Shown here: positions 52,413 to 62,108 of the stretch, in pieces
How positions within the stretch are numbered: position 1 is the first letter of the stretch
How the letters are laid out: every line of letters starts with the position of its first letter
Source: Pullulanibacillus sp. KACC 23026
GTDB lineage: Bacteria; Bacillota; Bacilli; Bacillales; Sporolactobacillaceae
Direction of reading: 5' to 3'
Assembly: GCF_029094525.1 (NCBI RefSeq)
Contig: NZ_CP119107.1
Location: forward strand, 248,001-312,000
Length of the DNA stretch: 64,000 bases
Notes under the pieces: model-generated
What the model was told of the DNA's origin: nothing
Database searches by the model: none
Seen by the model: the letters and a program-made list of their open reading frames with translations, nothing else
Translations under genes and position numbers: made by a program

Positions 52413-53741
52413 ATGAGAGTCAAAAAGTTGAGCGTTTTAATGGTTATTATTTTAGCGTTTAGTCTATTCCTATCAGCTTGTTCGTCTTCAAAGGATAATG
52501 CATCTACCTCTGCTTCTGATAACTCAAGCAATGGGAAATCCAGTTCCGATTCATCCAGTAAAGATGTAACGATCGTTTGGGCGCGCGGGAAAGATACAAC
52601 TAATGCGACAAAAGATATGCTTGCTGCCTTTGAGAAAAAGTATCCTCATATTCATGTCAAAGTACTAGAAGAGCCTAATGATACAGGCAAACAGCATGAC
52701 GCCTATGTCACCGCTTTTAATGCCAAGTCATCTGCCATTGACGTCATCAATATGGATGTTGTATGGCCGGCAGAATTTGCTCAAGCGGGCTACACGCTCC
52801 CACTGGATCGTTTTATCCAACAGGATCATGTTGATTTAAGTCAATATAGTCAAGGGGCTTTGAGTGCCGCTCAGTTTAATGGTAAGCAGTGGGCATTACC
52901 GCTCTTTGTGGACGCAGGGGTCTTGTTCTATAGAACGGATCTTGTTAAAACCCCGCCAAAGACTTGGGATGACCTTATAGCTGACGCCAAACAATTACAA
53001 GGCAAAAATGGGACTAAATACGGGATGCTTTTACAGGCTGATCAATATGAAGGTCTTGTCTGTAATGCAGTTGAGTATCTAGGAAGCTATGGCGGTGCAT
53101 TCATCAATAAAGATGGCAAGGTTTCAGTTGACACGCCTCAAGCTATTAAGGGACTTACAGAATTGAAGAAGATCGCTGTGGATTCAGGGATTACGCCAAG
53201 TAATATTACCAATTTCCAAGAGACGGATACCGATAATTCCTTTATTCAAGGCCAATCCGTGTTTGCTCGTAACTGGCCATACATGTGGGCAGATGCCAAC
53301 GATAAAACGAAATCAAAAATTGTCGGCAAAGTTGGAGTTGCCGCTCTTCCTTCTGGTGACGCCGGGACTGCATCGGCTCTAGGCGGCTGGCAGATGGGCA
53401 TTAACAAATATTCCAAACATCCGCAAGAAGCCTGGAAACTCGTTGAATTTATGACAGGGCTTGAGGGAGAAAAAATTCAATCGATCAGCGGCGGAAGCGC
53501 ACCTGCCATTACAAGTCTTTACAGTGATCCTGATGTCCTTAAAGCGAATCCATTCTTTAAGCAAAAAGGGTTCCAAGAAGCTGTAGCCAATGCGACTTCA
53601 CGTCCTGTTGCACCGAACTATCAACAAATCTCTAGCATTATTCAAATCCATGTATCTAAAATGCTCGCCGGTCAAGAAACACCAGCACAAGCGGCTGCTA
53701 ATATGCAAAAAGAAATGGAAGCGGCAATGAAACAAAGCTAA
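52413..53741 (+). CDS. Extracellular sugar-binding lipoprotein (family 1)
   Basis: The substrate-binding part of a sugar ABC transporter. 442 residues: signal peptide with lipobox LSAC (Cys23), a Ser/Asp/Asn-rich linker (24-50), then a family-1 solute-binding fold (VTIVWARGKDTTNATKDML, DVINMDVVWPAEFAQAGY, LGGWQMGINKYSKHPQEAW). It resembles trehalose/maltose-binding ThuE-type proteins; the ThuA gene downstream supports a disaccharide. AAAGGAGG precedes the ATG. A hairpin follows the stop. Confidence 0.9.
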   Translation: MRVKKLSVLMVIILAFSLFLSACSSSKDNASTSASDNSSNGKSSSDSSSKDVTIVWARGKDTTNATKDMLAAFEKKYPHIHVKVLEEPNDTGKQHDAYVTAFNAKSSAIDVINMDVVWPAEFAQAGYTLPLDRFIQQDHVDLSQYSQGALSAAQFNGKQWALPLFVDAGVLFYRTDLVKTPPKTWDDLIADAKQLQGKNGTKYGMLLQADQYEGLVCNAVEYLGSYGGAFINKDGKVSVDTPQAIKGLTELKKIAVDSGITPSNITNFQETDTDNSFIQGQSVFARNWPYMWADANDKTKSKIVGKVGVAALPSGDAGTASALGGWQMGINKYSKHPQEAWKLVEFMTGLEGEKIQSISGGSAPAITSLYSDPDVLKANPFFKQKGFQEAVANATSRPVAPNYQQISSIIQIHVSKMLAGQETPAQAAANMQKEMEAAMKQS

Positions 53742-53747
53742 TAAATG

Positions 53748-53774
53748 GTTGGCCTTCACAAGTTGAAGGCCAAC
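53748..53774 (+). terminator. Intercistronic hairpin after the binding-protein gene
   Basis: GTTGGCCTTCA / TGAAGGCCAAC, a perfect 11-bp stem with a TCTTCTT tail, between the binding-protein gene and the permease. It probably attenuates or stabilises, so that more binding protein than permease is made. Confidence 0.65.
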
Positions 53775-53796
53775 TCTTCTTAAAGAGGTGAGGAGC

Positions 53797-55104
53797 ATGA
53801 AGAGACAGAAAGGTAATCGGAGAAAATCAGATTGGAAGGCAGCCTATCTATTAATGGCACCAGCCCTGATCTTAATTTTGGTCATTGCAGTTTATCCAGT
53901 CTTGCAATCGATGTATTTTAGTTTGTTTGATTACAAATTAAATGACCCGACTCAATCAAAGACAACCACTCATTATAGTATTGATCTCCAGCGCTATTTA
54001 AACGACATGCCCTTCCTAATGGGAGACATTCAGAATGATTTACCTAAAGTTACGGGTAAGGACCACGATGTATTTAATAAGGTGTCCAATCAATTAACGG
54101 CAATAGATAACAAGATTAAGAAGGAAACCGGAAGCCGTTATACGAAGGTCAACACGATTCTTAACAACTTTAAAACACCATCAGATGAACTCTCACAAGT
54201 AAGAATAAGCAAATCAACGGCCGTTGCCCTTCAGCAAACAGCCAATCAGGTCGAAAAGGAATTAGCACCTTATCAAGATTCGAAAGTCTTGACCAATGCC
54301 AAAAAAGATTATGGACTCGCAACAGGCTTAGGAGATGCCCTCATTAAACCGAATTTTATTGGCCTTCAGCACTATAAGACGTATCTCCAAGACCCTAGAA
54401 TGTGGGCCGCACTCCTTCATACCGTTACGTTTACCATTATTTCAGTGTTCATTGAATTCGTTTTAGGCTTAGCGATCGCCTTGCTAATTAATAAGGCCTT
54501 TTTTGGCAGGGGGCTTATACGGGCTACGGTATTGGTTCCATGGGCTGTTCCAACAGCTATTTCAGCCATGATGTGGCGGTATCTCTATGATGGGCAAAGT
54601 GGAATCATTGCCAAGTTTTTTCAAAAGATCGGGATTATTCATGATATGGGGACTCTTTTAACCACCACAAATGGCGCTATGTCCTCGGTCATTTTGGCCG
54701 ATGTGTGGAAGACGACCCCCTATATGGCATTACTCTTACTCGCAGGGCTACAAGTGATTCCAGAATCTCTTTATGAGGCCGCAGCGATTGATGGCGCGAA
54801 TAAATGGAAACAGTTTGTCCGTATCACCCTTCCGCTATTGAAAACAAGCATTTTGGTCGCTCTGTTGTTCAGAACGTTAGATGCTTTCCGAGTGTTCGAT
54901 TTAATCTACGTACTGACTGGAGGAGGGCCAGCGAATTCAACCGAAACGATCTCTATTTATGCCTACAAAGTGATGTTTTCACAAACCGACTTCGGAGGCG
55001 GTTCGGCGTTATCTGTCATTGTGTTCTTCTGTGTTGCAATCATTTCTATCATATTTGTCAAATTGCTAGGCTCAGAATTATTGCCAGAAGGCTCAAAGAA
55101 TTAG
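53797..55104 (+). CDS. Sugar ABC transporter permease, MalF/ThuF-like with large loop
   Basis: A membrane permease of 435 residues. After the first helix (about 12-35) comes a roughly 125-residue external segment (about 45-170, rich in Lys/Asp/Gln helices) before the remaining five helices. The EAA loop EAAAIDGANKWKQFVRITLP contacts the ATPase. Most ThuF/MalF-type permeases of Bacilli are near 300 residues; an insertion at this place recalls the P2 loop of E. coli MalF. GTGAGGAG lies before ATG 53797. Confidence 0.88.
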   Translation: MKRQKGNRRKSDWKAAYLLMAPALILILVIAVYPVLQSMYFSLFDYKLNDPTQSKTTTHYSIDLQRYLNDMPFLMGDIQNDLPKVTGKDHDVFNKVSNQLTAIDNKIKKETGSRYTKVNTILNNFKTPSDELSQVRISKSTAVALQQTANQVEKELAPYQDSKVLTNAKKDYGLATGLGDALIKPNFIGLQHYKTYLQDPRMWAALLHTVTFTIISVFIEFVLGLAIALLINKAFFGRGLIRATVLVPWAVPTAISAMMWRYLYDGQSGIIAKFFQKIGIIHDMGTLLTTTNGAMSSVILADVWKTTPYMALLLLAGLQVIPESLYEAAAIDGANKWKQFVRITLPLLKTSILVALLFRTLDAFRVFDLIYVLTGGGPANSTETISIYAYKVMFSQTDFGGGSALSVIVFFCVAIISIIFVKLLGSELLPEGSKN

Positions 55105-55117
55105 AGGAGGGGAGAAC

Positions 55118-55945
55118 ATGCAAAAGAAAGCTGGCCCATTTTTTTATATATTCTTAGTGTTGTTTGTCTTCGCCGTTATTTTTCCGTTCCTTTGGGTGCT
55201 TCTTAGTTCTCTGAAGCCCCCATCGGAGCTATTCGGCAATCAGGCCTTCAATTGGTTTGCAGAGCATCCAACATTGAAAAATTACACAGATGTCTTTTTA
55301 AATTATCCGTTTTTAAATTACATGAAAAATAGTTTAATTGTAGCGGCTCTTACAACCATCATTGCGGTACTCTTTGCGTCGTTTGCAGCCTATGCACTTG
55401 CCAGGCTTCATTTTCCTGGGAAGACGGTAATATTGGGGTTAACTTTGTCGGTAACCATGTTTCCGCAAATTGCTACTTTATCCCCCATTTATATTATTTT
55501 AATGCATCTCGGTCTTACGAATAGTTATATCGGCCTGGTCATTCCGTATATAACTATCACGTTACCTTTGTCAATTTGGATTTTGGTGACTTTCTTTAGA
55601 AAGATTCCTCTTGAGCTCGAGGAATCGGCGAAAATTGACGGGGCAACTTTAATGCAAACGTATAGAAAGATTATTTTTCCGCTTGCTGTACCTGGAATAT
55701 TTACAACGGCAATTCTTGCTTTTATTGCCGCTTGGAATGAGTATTTATTCGCCCTTACGATTAACTCGGACCAATCCCATATGACTGTACCGGTTGGAAT
55801 TTCAATGTTCTCTGGTCAATACACGGTTCCTTGGGGAGAGATTTGTGCAGCAACAGTAGTTGTAACGGTTCCGTTAGTCGTCCTTGTTCTGATTTTCCAA
55901 CGCCGAATTGTTTCAGGACTCACTTCAGGTTCAGTTAAAGAATAG
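55118..55945 (+). CDS. Sugar ABC transporter permease, MalG/ThuG-like
   Basis: The second permease subunit, 275 residues with six membrane helices. EAA loop: EESAKIDGATLMQTYRKIIFPLA. Ends in the usual FQRRIVSGLTSGSVKE. GAGGGGAG precedes the ATG, 13 bases after the first permease gene. No ATPase gene follows, so the transporter probably uses a shared MsmX-type ATPase encoded elsewhere (known for Bacilli; inference here). Confidence 0.93.
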   Translation: MQKKAGPFFYIFLVLFVFAVIFPFLWVLLSSLKPPSELFGNQAFNWFAEHPTLKNYTDVFLNYPFLNYMKNSLIVAALTTIIAVLFASFAAYALARLHFPGKTVILGLTLSVTMFPQIATLSPIYIILMHLGLTNSYIGLVIPYITITLPLSIWILVTFFRKIPLELEESAKIDGATLMQTYRKIIFPLAVPGIFTTAILAFIAAWNEYLFALTINSDQSHMTVPVGISMFSGQYTVPWGEICAATVVVTVPLVVLVLIFQRRIVSGLTSGSVKE

Positions 55946-56000
55946 ACGGGTTCCTGAAGTGCTGCATTAGAGAAAAATGAAATTAAAAGGAGCGTTTTAT

Positions 56001-56711
56001 ATGAAAGTTACAGTTTGGAATGAGTTTCGCCATGAGCGAGAGCATGAGGAAGTTAGAAGTGTGTATCCAAATGGGATTCATGAGGTTATTGCCGAATTTT
56101 TACAAACGGCGGGCTTTGAAGTTGGGACGGCTACTCTTGACGAACCTGAGCATGGATTAACTGAAGACGTGTTAAGCCAAACAGATGTCCTTGTTTGGTG
56201 GGGACATATGGCCCATCATGAAGTGTCAGATCGCATTGTCGACAGGATTCATCAACGCGTCCTTGATGGAATGGGTTTAATCGTCTTACACTCCGGACAT
56301 TTTTCTAAGATTTTCAAAAAGCTAATGGGGACGTCCTGCGATCTTAAGTGGCGTGAGGCCGGAGAAAATGAACGGTTATGGGTGGTTAATCCCAATCATC
56401 CAATCGTCCAAGGAATTGGGGAAACGATTGAGCTTGAGCATGAAGAAATGTATGGTGAGCACTTTGATATCCCAGCACCTGATGAGTTAGTTCTTGTTAG
56501 TTGGTTCAAAGGTGGAGAAGTGTTCAGAAGCGGATGTGTGTTCAACAGAGGCCAAGGCAAAATTTTTTACTTTAGACCAGGGCATGAAACATTCCCAACC
56601 TATTACCAGGAACCAGTTCAAAAGGTCATCACTAATGCCGCCCGCTATGTAGCACCAGTTAAACGAGACAAACCAGTATATGGGAATGCCCAACCATTGG
56701 AATCACTATAA
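56001..56711 (+). CDS. ThuA-domain protein (trehalose utilisation)
   Basis: 236 residues with the ThuA fold, related to class-I glutamine amidotransferases: [17 protein letters not shown] at the N-terminus, [41 protein letters not shown], and [17 protein letters not shown]. ThuA proteins act in trehalose or related disaccharide catabolism in rhizobia; the chemistry is not firmly known. AAAAGGAGCG lies before ATG 56001. The position after the transporter genes suggests it acts on the imported sugar. Confidence 0.9.
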   Translation: MKVTVWNEFRHEREHEEVRSVYPNGIHEVIAEFLQTAGFEVGTATLDEPEHGLTEDVLSQTDVLVWWGHMAHHEVSDRIVDRIHQRVLDGMGLIVLHSGHFSKIFKKLMGTSCDLKWREAGENERLWVVNPNHPIVQGIGETIELEHEEMYGEHFDIPAPDELVLVSWFKGGEVFRSGCVFNRGQGKIFYFRPGHETFPTYYQEPVQKVITNAARYVAPVKRDKPVYGNAQPLESL

Positions 56712-56734
56712 GGAAAGGGGAGAGACTTTTTTGT

Positions 56735-56782
56735 GGGGACAGACCTTGGCTTATCTATCTAACTAAGCCAAGGTCTGTCCCC
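56735..56782. repeat. GGGGACAG-type palindrome ending the transporter operon
   Basis: GGGGACAGACCTTGGCTTA and its perfect reverse complement form a 19-bp stem with a 10-base loop. It belongs to the dispersed GGGGAC family and may act as a terminator, though without a T run. Confidence 0.8.
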
Positions 56783-56849
56783 TCTAAGTCTGTCTCCTTA
56801 ATAATTTTGTGGTAATATATAGGATATTCAGTTTTAGGAGGCGGAACAG

Positions 56850-57719
56850 GTGGAGCAAAACGCAAAGGTTATTGGATTTATTGGGACAGGCGTTATGGGG
56901 CAAGGGATGGTTCGGAACTTAATGAAGGCGGGTTATCGCGTTAATGTCTATAACCGAACAAAGTCAAAAGCAGATGCGCTTATTGAAGATGGGGCGGTTT
57001 GGATGCCTACGATCCAGGATATTTCTAAAAATTCAGATGTTATTATTACGATTGTAGGCTACCCTAAGGATGTTGAGCAGGTATACTTGGAAGACGGGAT
57101 CGTGGCCCATGCGAAACAGGGAAGTACCTTAATTGATATGACCACCTCTTCACCAAAGCTTGCTGAGCGTATCTATGAAGAAGCTAAAGCGAATGGGCTT
57201 TCGAGTCTGGATGCACCGGTTTCCGGAGGCGATGTTGGCGCTCAAAATGGTAAACTTTCGATCATGGTAGGCGGCGATAAAAACGTGTTTGAAACCGTCC
57301 GCCCAATTTTTGAAGCTATGGGTCAAAACATCGTTTACCAGGGGCAAGCTGGGTCCGGTCAGCATACCAAATTAAGTAACCAAATTGCCATTGCCGGAAC
57401 GATGCTTGGTGTCTGTGAAGCAATCGCTTATGCTGCTAAGGCTGGTTTGGATCCTGATCAAGTCCTAAAAAGCATTGCGGCAGGTGCAGCAGGGAGTTTC
57501 TCTCTTTCCAATTTGGCACCGCGCATGTTAAAAGGGGATTTTGCTCCTGGCTTCTATGTAAAGCATTTTATTAAAGATATGAGGATCGCCTTAGAGTCGG
57601 CTGAAGAATTGGGCTTATTGACACCAGGACTCGCTCTAGCTAAAAAAAGATATGAAGAATTAGCCGAACAAGGCGGCGAGAATTTTGGTACGCAAGCCCT
57701 TTACAAGCTTTATTTATAA
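56850..57719 (+). CDS. NAD(P)-dependent beta-hydroxyacid dehydrogenase
   Basis: 289 residues of the 3-hydroxyisobutyrate dehydrogenase/GLYR family (YkwC-like): IGFIGTGVMGQGMVRNLM, LDAPVSGGDVGAQNG (substrate loop), catalytic Lys in GSGQHTKLSNQIA, and VKHFIKDMRIALE. The Asn-Arg-Thr after the second strand (VYNRTKSK) suggests NADP. GTG start with TTAGGAGG upstream. It may be tartronate semialdehyde, hydroxyisobutyrate or succinic semialdehyde reductase; the substrate is not decided. Single gene. Confidence 0.88.
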   Translation: MEQNAKVIGFIGTGVMGQGMVRNLMKAGYRVNVYNRTKSKADALIEDGAVWMPTIQDISKNSDVIITIVGYPKDVEQVYLEDGIVAHAKQGSTLIDMTTSSPKLAERIYEEAKANGLSSLDAPVSGGDVGAQNGKLSIMVGGDKNVFETVRPIFEAMGQNIVYQGQAGSGQHTKLSNQIAIAGTMLGVCEAIAYAAKAGLDPDQVLKSIAAGAAGSFSLSNLAPRMLKGDFAPGFYVKHFIKDMRIALESAEELGLLTPGLALAKKRYEELAEQGGENFGTQALYKLYL

Positions 57720-57736
57720 TACCTTTGCCAATTAAC

Positions 57737-57793
57737 AGGGACAAGCCCCTCCAGACTTCTAGTTTAGAAGCAGGGGGAGCAGGTCCTTGTTCT
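57737..57793. terminator. Hairpin between convergent genes
   Basis: Nested arms: GGGACAAG, CCCCT, TTCTA / TTAGAA, AGGGG, CTTGTTC. Imperfect, and related in its GGGAC..CCCC start to the dispersed palindromes. Confidence 0.45.
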
Positions 57794-57803
57794 TTGCTTT
57801 TAG

Positions 57804-59351
57804 CTAAAAATACGGACCAATTAAGAAAGTTAGTCCAAGTACATAGAGTGTCAGACAATAGATCAGGGCGGCTCGGGGTGACCAATTATCTGGCCGCAAG
57901 AAATGGGAGAAGAGATATAGGATCACCCAAAAGCCGAGCCCATAAATGATCGAGCGGAAGGCCGGTTCTAAAAACGGAGGCAGCTCTGCAGCGTGGCTTA
58001 AAACGTACTGAATCACATCGATCTGCGCTGCTAGAAAGACGATAAGCGATGCGGCCCTTATTCGATCACCATGGCCTTCAGCCCCCAACCATTTGGTTAA
58101 GATTAAGTAAAACATAAGCGGCGGCAGTCCTGAGAGAAGCAACAGGATCAGTAAACGGCCCATGTTGTCCATCGTTTGATTGGCCTTTCGAAAACCGTGG
58201 ATAAGATCAGCAGGTTTAAGACTTAAGCTTTTCTTAGCGAGTTTTGGATCATGACTGGTAAACTGAAGGCGGTTCAAAACAGCTGTCTTTGGGCTGCTCC
58301 ATAGAATATAATCATGGTTGGAATCGAGCCAGACGGGATGTGATTTTAGACTGAGCGAATCACTTCTTTTGTCAGCGATCCATGTTCCTTGTTGGGAAGG
58401 GTGCGCTTCATATAACGTGTGTTCAAAGGATTCTAGAGACCCTCCAACAAATAACAACGATGGCTGATTATTCTTTTGACTAAGCTGTAAATCGTTTATA
58501 TAGTCAATCGCCGTTCCCGATTTCTCTTTTATTGTGAAAACCTGTGCTTTTGGATGGTTGATGATCCCAGAGTTTATTTGATTGTTTGGAATCGTCGAGC
58601 TCTCTAGCTTCACTTTGCCATTCAGCCCCTTAAAGGCCATGATCACAAGCGTATCTGTTTTGGTTTCGGTTACTTGGCTTGTGAGAAGGGTTTGTTCGGC
58701 AGACTCCTCTATATAACCCAATTTCATGACTTTATAGCCTTGGTCGCCTTGCGCTTTAACTAGAAAAAAGGTATACCGTTTTGTTTTAGGCTGCTGGGTC
58801 GTGATTAACAGAGTTTGCCCATTATCGGTCGAATGAATATCGACTATGGGTGAAGCAAAGCCCGCCATTTCATTGGTTTGACGAGTGGACGGCAGGAATG
58901 AGTATAGAAGATTGGACTTGGCATATAAAAGAGTCGAACCTGCCGCCTGGGCATGATCCCATTTTGAGGTGATGAGTACGGACTTCTTATGACTGTAGAA
59001 ATAGAGCTTATCGGCCTGTTGATAGACAAATTCGTCTTGGTCCCCCCATATTAAAGCTTGAACGGTTCCTTTAACGGTAAAGGGCGTTTGCTGAATGATT
59101 TTAAGGGAAGGGTTAAGCTGGGTATAGAAAACGGTTTTCCCCTTTGCTGTATAAATATTAAAAGACGAGCCCGCATTATTAGTCAAGGGAGTAATGGCAG
59201 AGTCCAGCGGTTCTGAGGCCTCCAAAGGTCGGCTCCATCCTTCAGCTGGAAGCTTGCGGATACTCATTAATTGCGTATCTATTTGTAAGAAGAATAATAA
59301 AAGAATAAAGAGAATGGGAAATAAACCAAACAGGAGTCGCCTATACGTCAT
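57804..59351 (-). CDS. Large membrane protein of unknown function
   Basis: About 515 residues: one N-terminal membrane helix (about 5-25), a roughly 350-residue outer domain made mainly of short beta strands in a repeating pattern (beta-propeller-like: LIWGDQDEFVYQQ, VDIHSTDNGQTLLITT, PVWLDSNHDYILWSS), then four C-terminal helices. The frame opens at 59429, but GGAGG is 8 bases before ATG 59351. No enzyme motif is visible. I do not recognise the family; a sensor or surface-associated role is only a guess. Confidence 0.7.
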   Translation of the reverse strand: MTYRRLLFGLFPILFILLLFFLQIDTQLMSIRKLPAEGWSRPLEASEPLDSAITPLTNNAGSSFNIYTAKGKTVFYTQLNPSLKIIQQTPFTVKGTVQALIWGDQDEFVYQQADKLYFYSHKKSVLITSKWDHAQAAGSTLLYAKSNLLYSFLPSTRQTNEMAGFASPIVDIHSTDNGQTLLITTQQPKTKRYTFFLVKAQGDQGYKVMKLGYIEESAEQTLLTSQVTETKTDTLVIMAFKGLNGKVKLESSTIPNNQINSGIINHPKAQVFTIKEKSGTAIDYINDLQLSQKNNQPSLLFVGGSLESFEHTLYEAHPSQQGTWIADKRSDSLSLKSHPVWLDSNHDYILWSSPKTAVLNRLQFTSHDPKLAKKSLSLKPADLIHGFRKANQTMDNMGRLLILLLLSGLPPLMFYLILTKWLGAEGHGDRIRAASLIVFLAAQIDVIQYVLSHAAELPPFLEPAFRSIIYGLGFWVILYLFSHFLRPDNWSPRAALIYCLTLYVLGLTFLIGPYF

Positions 59352-59542
59352 GAAAAGAACCTCCGTTAAACAGGATGGTGGAGAACCTGTCCCGAAGACA
59401 GGCTTATAGTCAATTAGATGATTGAACATGTAAAATTATGATAAAACCGCTCATACTTTCTTCTAACATATTGGTGGGCTTCATTGTTTTAAGGTATATT
59501 AGAATTATTAGAGTTGGTAGAAAAAAGGGAGTGCCTTCTTAA

Positions 59543-60622
59543 ATGGCAAGGATTGGAAGAACTTTTTTAGGAGGGCGTATTGCGAAGAGCTTTCTCGCAT
59601 CATTAATAACGGCATACATTTGCCAGACTTTTGATTGGCCGCCGCTTTTTGCAGTCATGACGTCCGTCGTCTCCATAGAAAATACCTCATCGGACAGCTT
59701 TAAGAAAGGGCTTGTGCGCTTTCCGGCATCAGCTATAGGAGCAGCCATTGCGATGGGGCTGGAGGCTTATTTTGGAGAATCCGCACTATCCTATACGCTT
59801 GCGGCGACGTTAACATTGATTGTTTGCATTCGATTAAAGCTGCATGACGGATTAGTCGTGGCCGTTCTGACAGCTGTTGCTATGTTGCCGGTTACATACG
59901 GAAATTATTTGGATTCGTTTGTTGTGCGGTTAGGCACGACGTTTACAGGGATCACCGTTGCCACACTCATTAATTATTTCGTCCTTCCGCCCAACTACTA
60001 CACTAGGATTTTGGAAAGATCCGAGAAATTAGTAAAGGACTCTGCCAAATGGCTTGAACTGTTTTTCTATGGGGAACTCCCCGCTAAGCCCAGACTTCGG
60101 CTTGCCTATCAGAGCCAAGTCAAAGAATTGGATACAGCATTTAAATTAGTTCATTTTCAAAGAAGTGAGTGGCGGTATCATTGGCGAGGGAAGAAGAAGC
60201 TCCAATTGCTGAATCAATCCCAGCGCCTTTTAGAAATGATCCAGTCGCTTCAGCATCAGTTGGCTGATCTCATTTATGCCTCTTGCTCACCAAGACTTTT
60301 TAAAGGGACGGATCACGAAATCCTTTTAAATTATGGGAAAGAGTTAGTCGCTGCTATTGAGCAGATTGAGAAGCCTTTCAGCGCGTCTTATTTAGCGTCA
60401 TTTGAGACATTGTGTTCATTATATGAAAGAGAAAAAGAAGTGGATGCCCATCAAAATGAAGATCACCCCCAGCTTCATCCAAGAATTAAACTTTTATATG
60501 ATTTGTTTGATATTCACGATCTAATATGTGATATGAAGAAAAATTATCATAAATCCATTGCAAGAGAGGAGAAGCTGTCACATGATGAGCACACCATTTC
60601 CAATCGAGGCCTCGATCGATGA
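59543..60622 (+). CDS. Aromatic acid exporter (ArAE/FUSC) family membrane protein
   Basis: 359 residues. Four to five membrane helices in the first 150 residues with the family pattern FLASLITAYICQTFDWPPLFAV in part, KGLVRFPASAIGAAIAMGLE, and TFTGITVATLINYFVLPPNYY. The C-terminal 200 residues are cytosolic, helical and charged. It resembles Bacillus YqjA/YgaE-type DUF939 proteins. The solute is unknown. AAGGGAG lies 12 bases before the ATG. Its end overlaps the amidase start by about 40 bases. Confidence 0.85.
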   Translation: MARIGRTFLGGRIAKSFLASLITAYICQTFDWPPLFAVMTSVVSIENTSSDSFKKGLVRFPASAIGAAIAMGLEAYFGESALSYTLAATLTLIVCIRLKLHDGLVVAVLTAVAMLPVTYGNYLDSFVVRLGTTFTGITVATLINYFVLPPNYYTRILERSEKLVKDSAKWLELFFYGELPAKPRLRLAYQSQVKELDTAFKLVHFQRSEWRYHWRGKKKLQLLNQSQRLLEMIQSLQHQLADLIYASCSPRLFKGTDHEILLNYGKELVAAIEQIEKPFSASYLASFETLCSLYEREKEVDAHQNEDHPQLHPRIKLLYDLFDIHDLICDMKKNYHKSIAREEKLSHDEHTISNRGLDR

Positions 60623-62027
60623 GCTTCAGCAAGCTTTAGAAAAAGGGGAAACGACATCGCTTAAATTGGTTCACTTTTATATGGAGCAAATAGCGACCTA
60701 TAACCCCGTTGTGAATGCAGTGGCCGAAGTGAATCCAGATGCGGAGGCGATCGCTCAAGTGCTGGACGAAGAACGAAGAGTAAAGGGGTCGAGAGGGCCG
60801 CTTCATGGTATTCCGGTTTTACTCAAAGATAATATTGACACAGGCGATCACATGCATACAACAGCCGGGTCTATTGCGTTAAAAGATCATTATGCCAAAG
60901 AGGATGCAACGGTTGCGAGCAAACTGCGAGAAGCGGGTGCTATTATATTAGGAAAAGTGAATTTGACTGAATGGGCCAATTTCATAAGTGACCATATGCC
61001 AACCGGCTATAGTTCGCGCGGCGGACAAGTCCTTAATCCATACGGACCAGGAAAATTTGCTGTTGGCGGTTCGAGTGCGGGGTCAGCCGCTTCTGTCGCA
61101 AGCAACATGGCACCTATTGCGATTGGGACAGAAACATCGGGTTCTATTTTGAATCCAGCCTGTCAAAACAGCTTGGTTGGGATTAAACCAACCATTGGTT
61201 TGGTCAGCCGTAAAGGCATCATTCCGATTTCTCACAGTCAGGATACAGCAGGGCCTATTGCTAAGTCTGTCAAAGATGCGGCTATTTTGCTGAATGCCAT
61301 TGTGGGTGAGGATGATCATGACCCCGTCACGAAGCTTGGGACAACACGTGGTCCAATCGACTATACGGATTTCCTGGATAAAGAAGGTTTGAAGGGAAAA
61401 CGAATCGGGGTTCCAAGACCGCGCTTTTATGATGAGGTTGAAGAAGGGGTTCTAGCGGTCATCAACCAAGCACTTGAAGAGATGAAGGCGTTAGGGGCAG
61501 AAATTATAGATCCTGTGACCATTCCAGAAACAGAAGCAGAAAAGGGCCATGATGTGCTTATCTATGAATTCAAACCCGCACTTAATGCGTATTTAAAAGG
61601 GGTTGAGCCGCATGTCCCGGTTCATTCTTTACAAGATCTTGTGGCCTATAATGGGCGACATGCCGATAAGGCGCTCAAATATGGACAGGCTCTCTTTGAA
61701 GAGGCAGAACGCACGGAAGGGACTTTAGCGGAATCCGCTTATTTAAAAAGCCGTTTAGCTGACTTAGAGTACTCTAAAGGGATTGATCAGGTCATGGAAG
61801 AGCATCAATTAGATGCACTCGTCTTTTTCTCCAGCTGGGGATCAAGTATTGCTGCTAAAGGCGGGTATCCATCCATAGCCGTTCCAGTTGGGTTCTCAAA
61901 GGAAGGCGAGCCAATTGGCTTAAGCTTTACAGCACGTGCCTTTGAAGAGCCAAAATTAATGGCCATGACTTATGCGTTTGAACAGGCTTATCCTCACCGA
62001 TTGCCTCCTGTTTTTGATGGTGAATAG
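60582..62027 (+). CDS. Amidase (amidase-signature family)
   Basis: A Ser-cisSer-Lys hydrolase of 481 residues. Lys in GIPVLLKDNIDTG, the Gly/Ser signature GGSSAGSAASVASNMA, then IGTETSGSILNPA with the nucleophile Ser and cis-Ser. The C-terminal YPSIAVPVGFSKEGEPIGLSF is typical. It could act on a small amide or peptide amide; GatA is unlikely without gatB/gatC. The start lies inside the end of the exporter gene; GAGGAG precedes ATG 60582, so the two are coupled. Confidence 0.9.
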   Translation: MMSTPFPIEASIDELQQALEKGETTSLKLVHFYMEQIATYNPVVNAVAEVNPDAEAIAQVLDEERRVKGSRGPLHGIPVLLKDNIDTGDHMHTTAGSIALKDHYAKEDATVASKLREAGAIILGKVNLTEWANFISDHMPTGYSSRGGQVLNPYGPGKFAVGGSSAGSAASVASNMAPIAIGTETSGSILNPACQNSLVGIKPTIGLVSRKGIIPISHSQDTAGPIAKSVKDAAILLNAIVGEDDHDPVTKLGTTRGPIDYTDFLDKEGLKGKRIGVPRPRFYDEVEEGVLAVINQALEEMKALGAEIIDPVTIPETEAEKGHDVLIYEFKPALNAYLKGVEPHVPVHSLQDLVAYNGRHADKALKYGQALFEEAERTEGTLAESAYLKSRLADLEYSKGIDQVMEEHQLDALVFFSSWGSSIAAKGGYPSIAVPVGFSKEGEPIGLSFTARAFEEPKLMAMTYAFEQAYPHRLPPVFDGE

Positions 62028-62108
62028 AGTATCTTTTGACCGGCTAGAAAATACTTGAGCAGGACGATAAATTTAATGTGTTCGCTTAACTTATGTGAGG
62101 ATGATTGA

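Noticed and set aside
60582-62027. GatA subunit of Glu-tRNA amidotransferase
   Set aside because: No gatB or gatC beside it, and it is coupled to an exporter gene; a general amidase is more likely.
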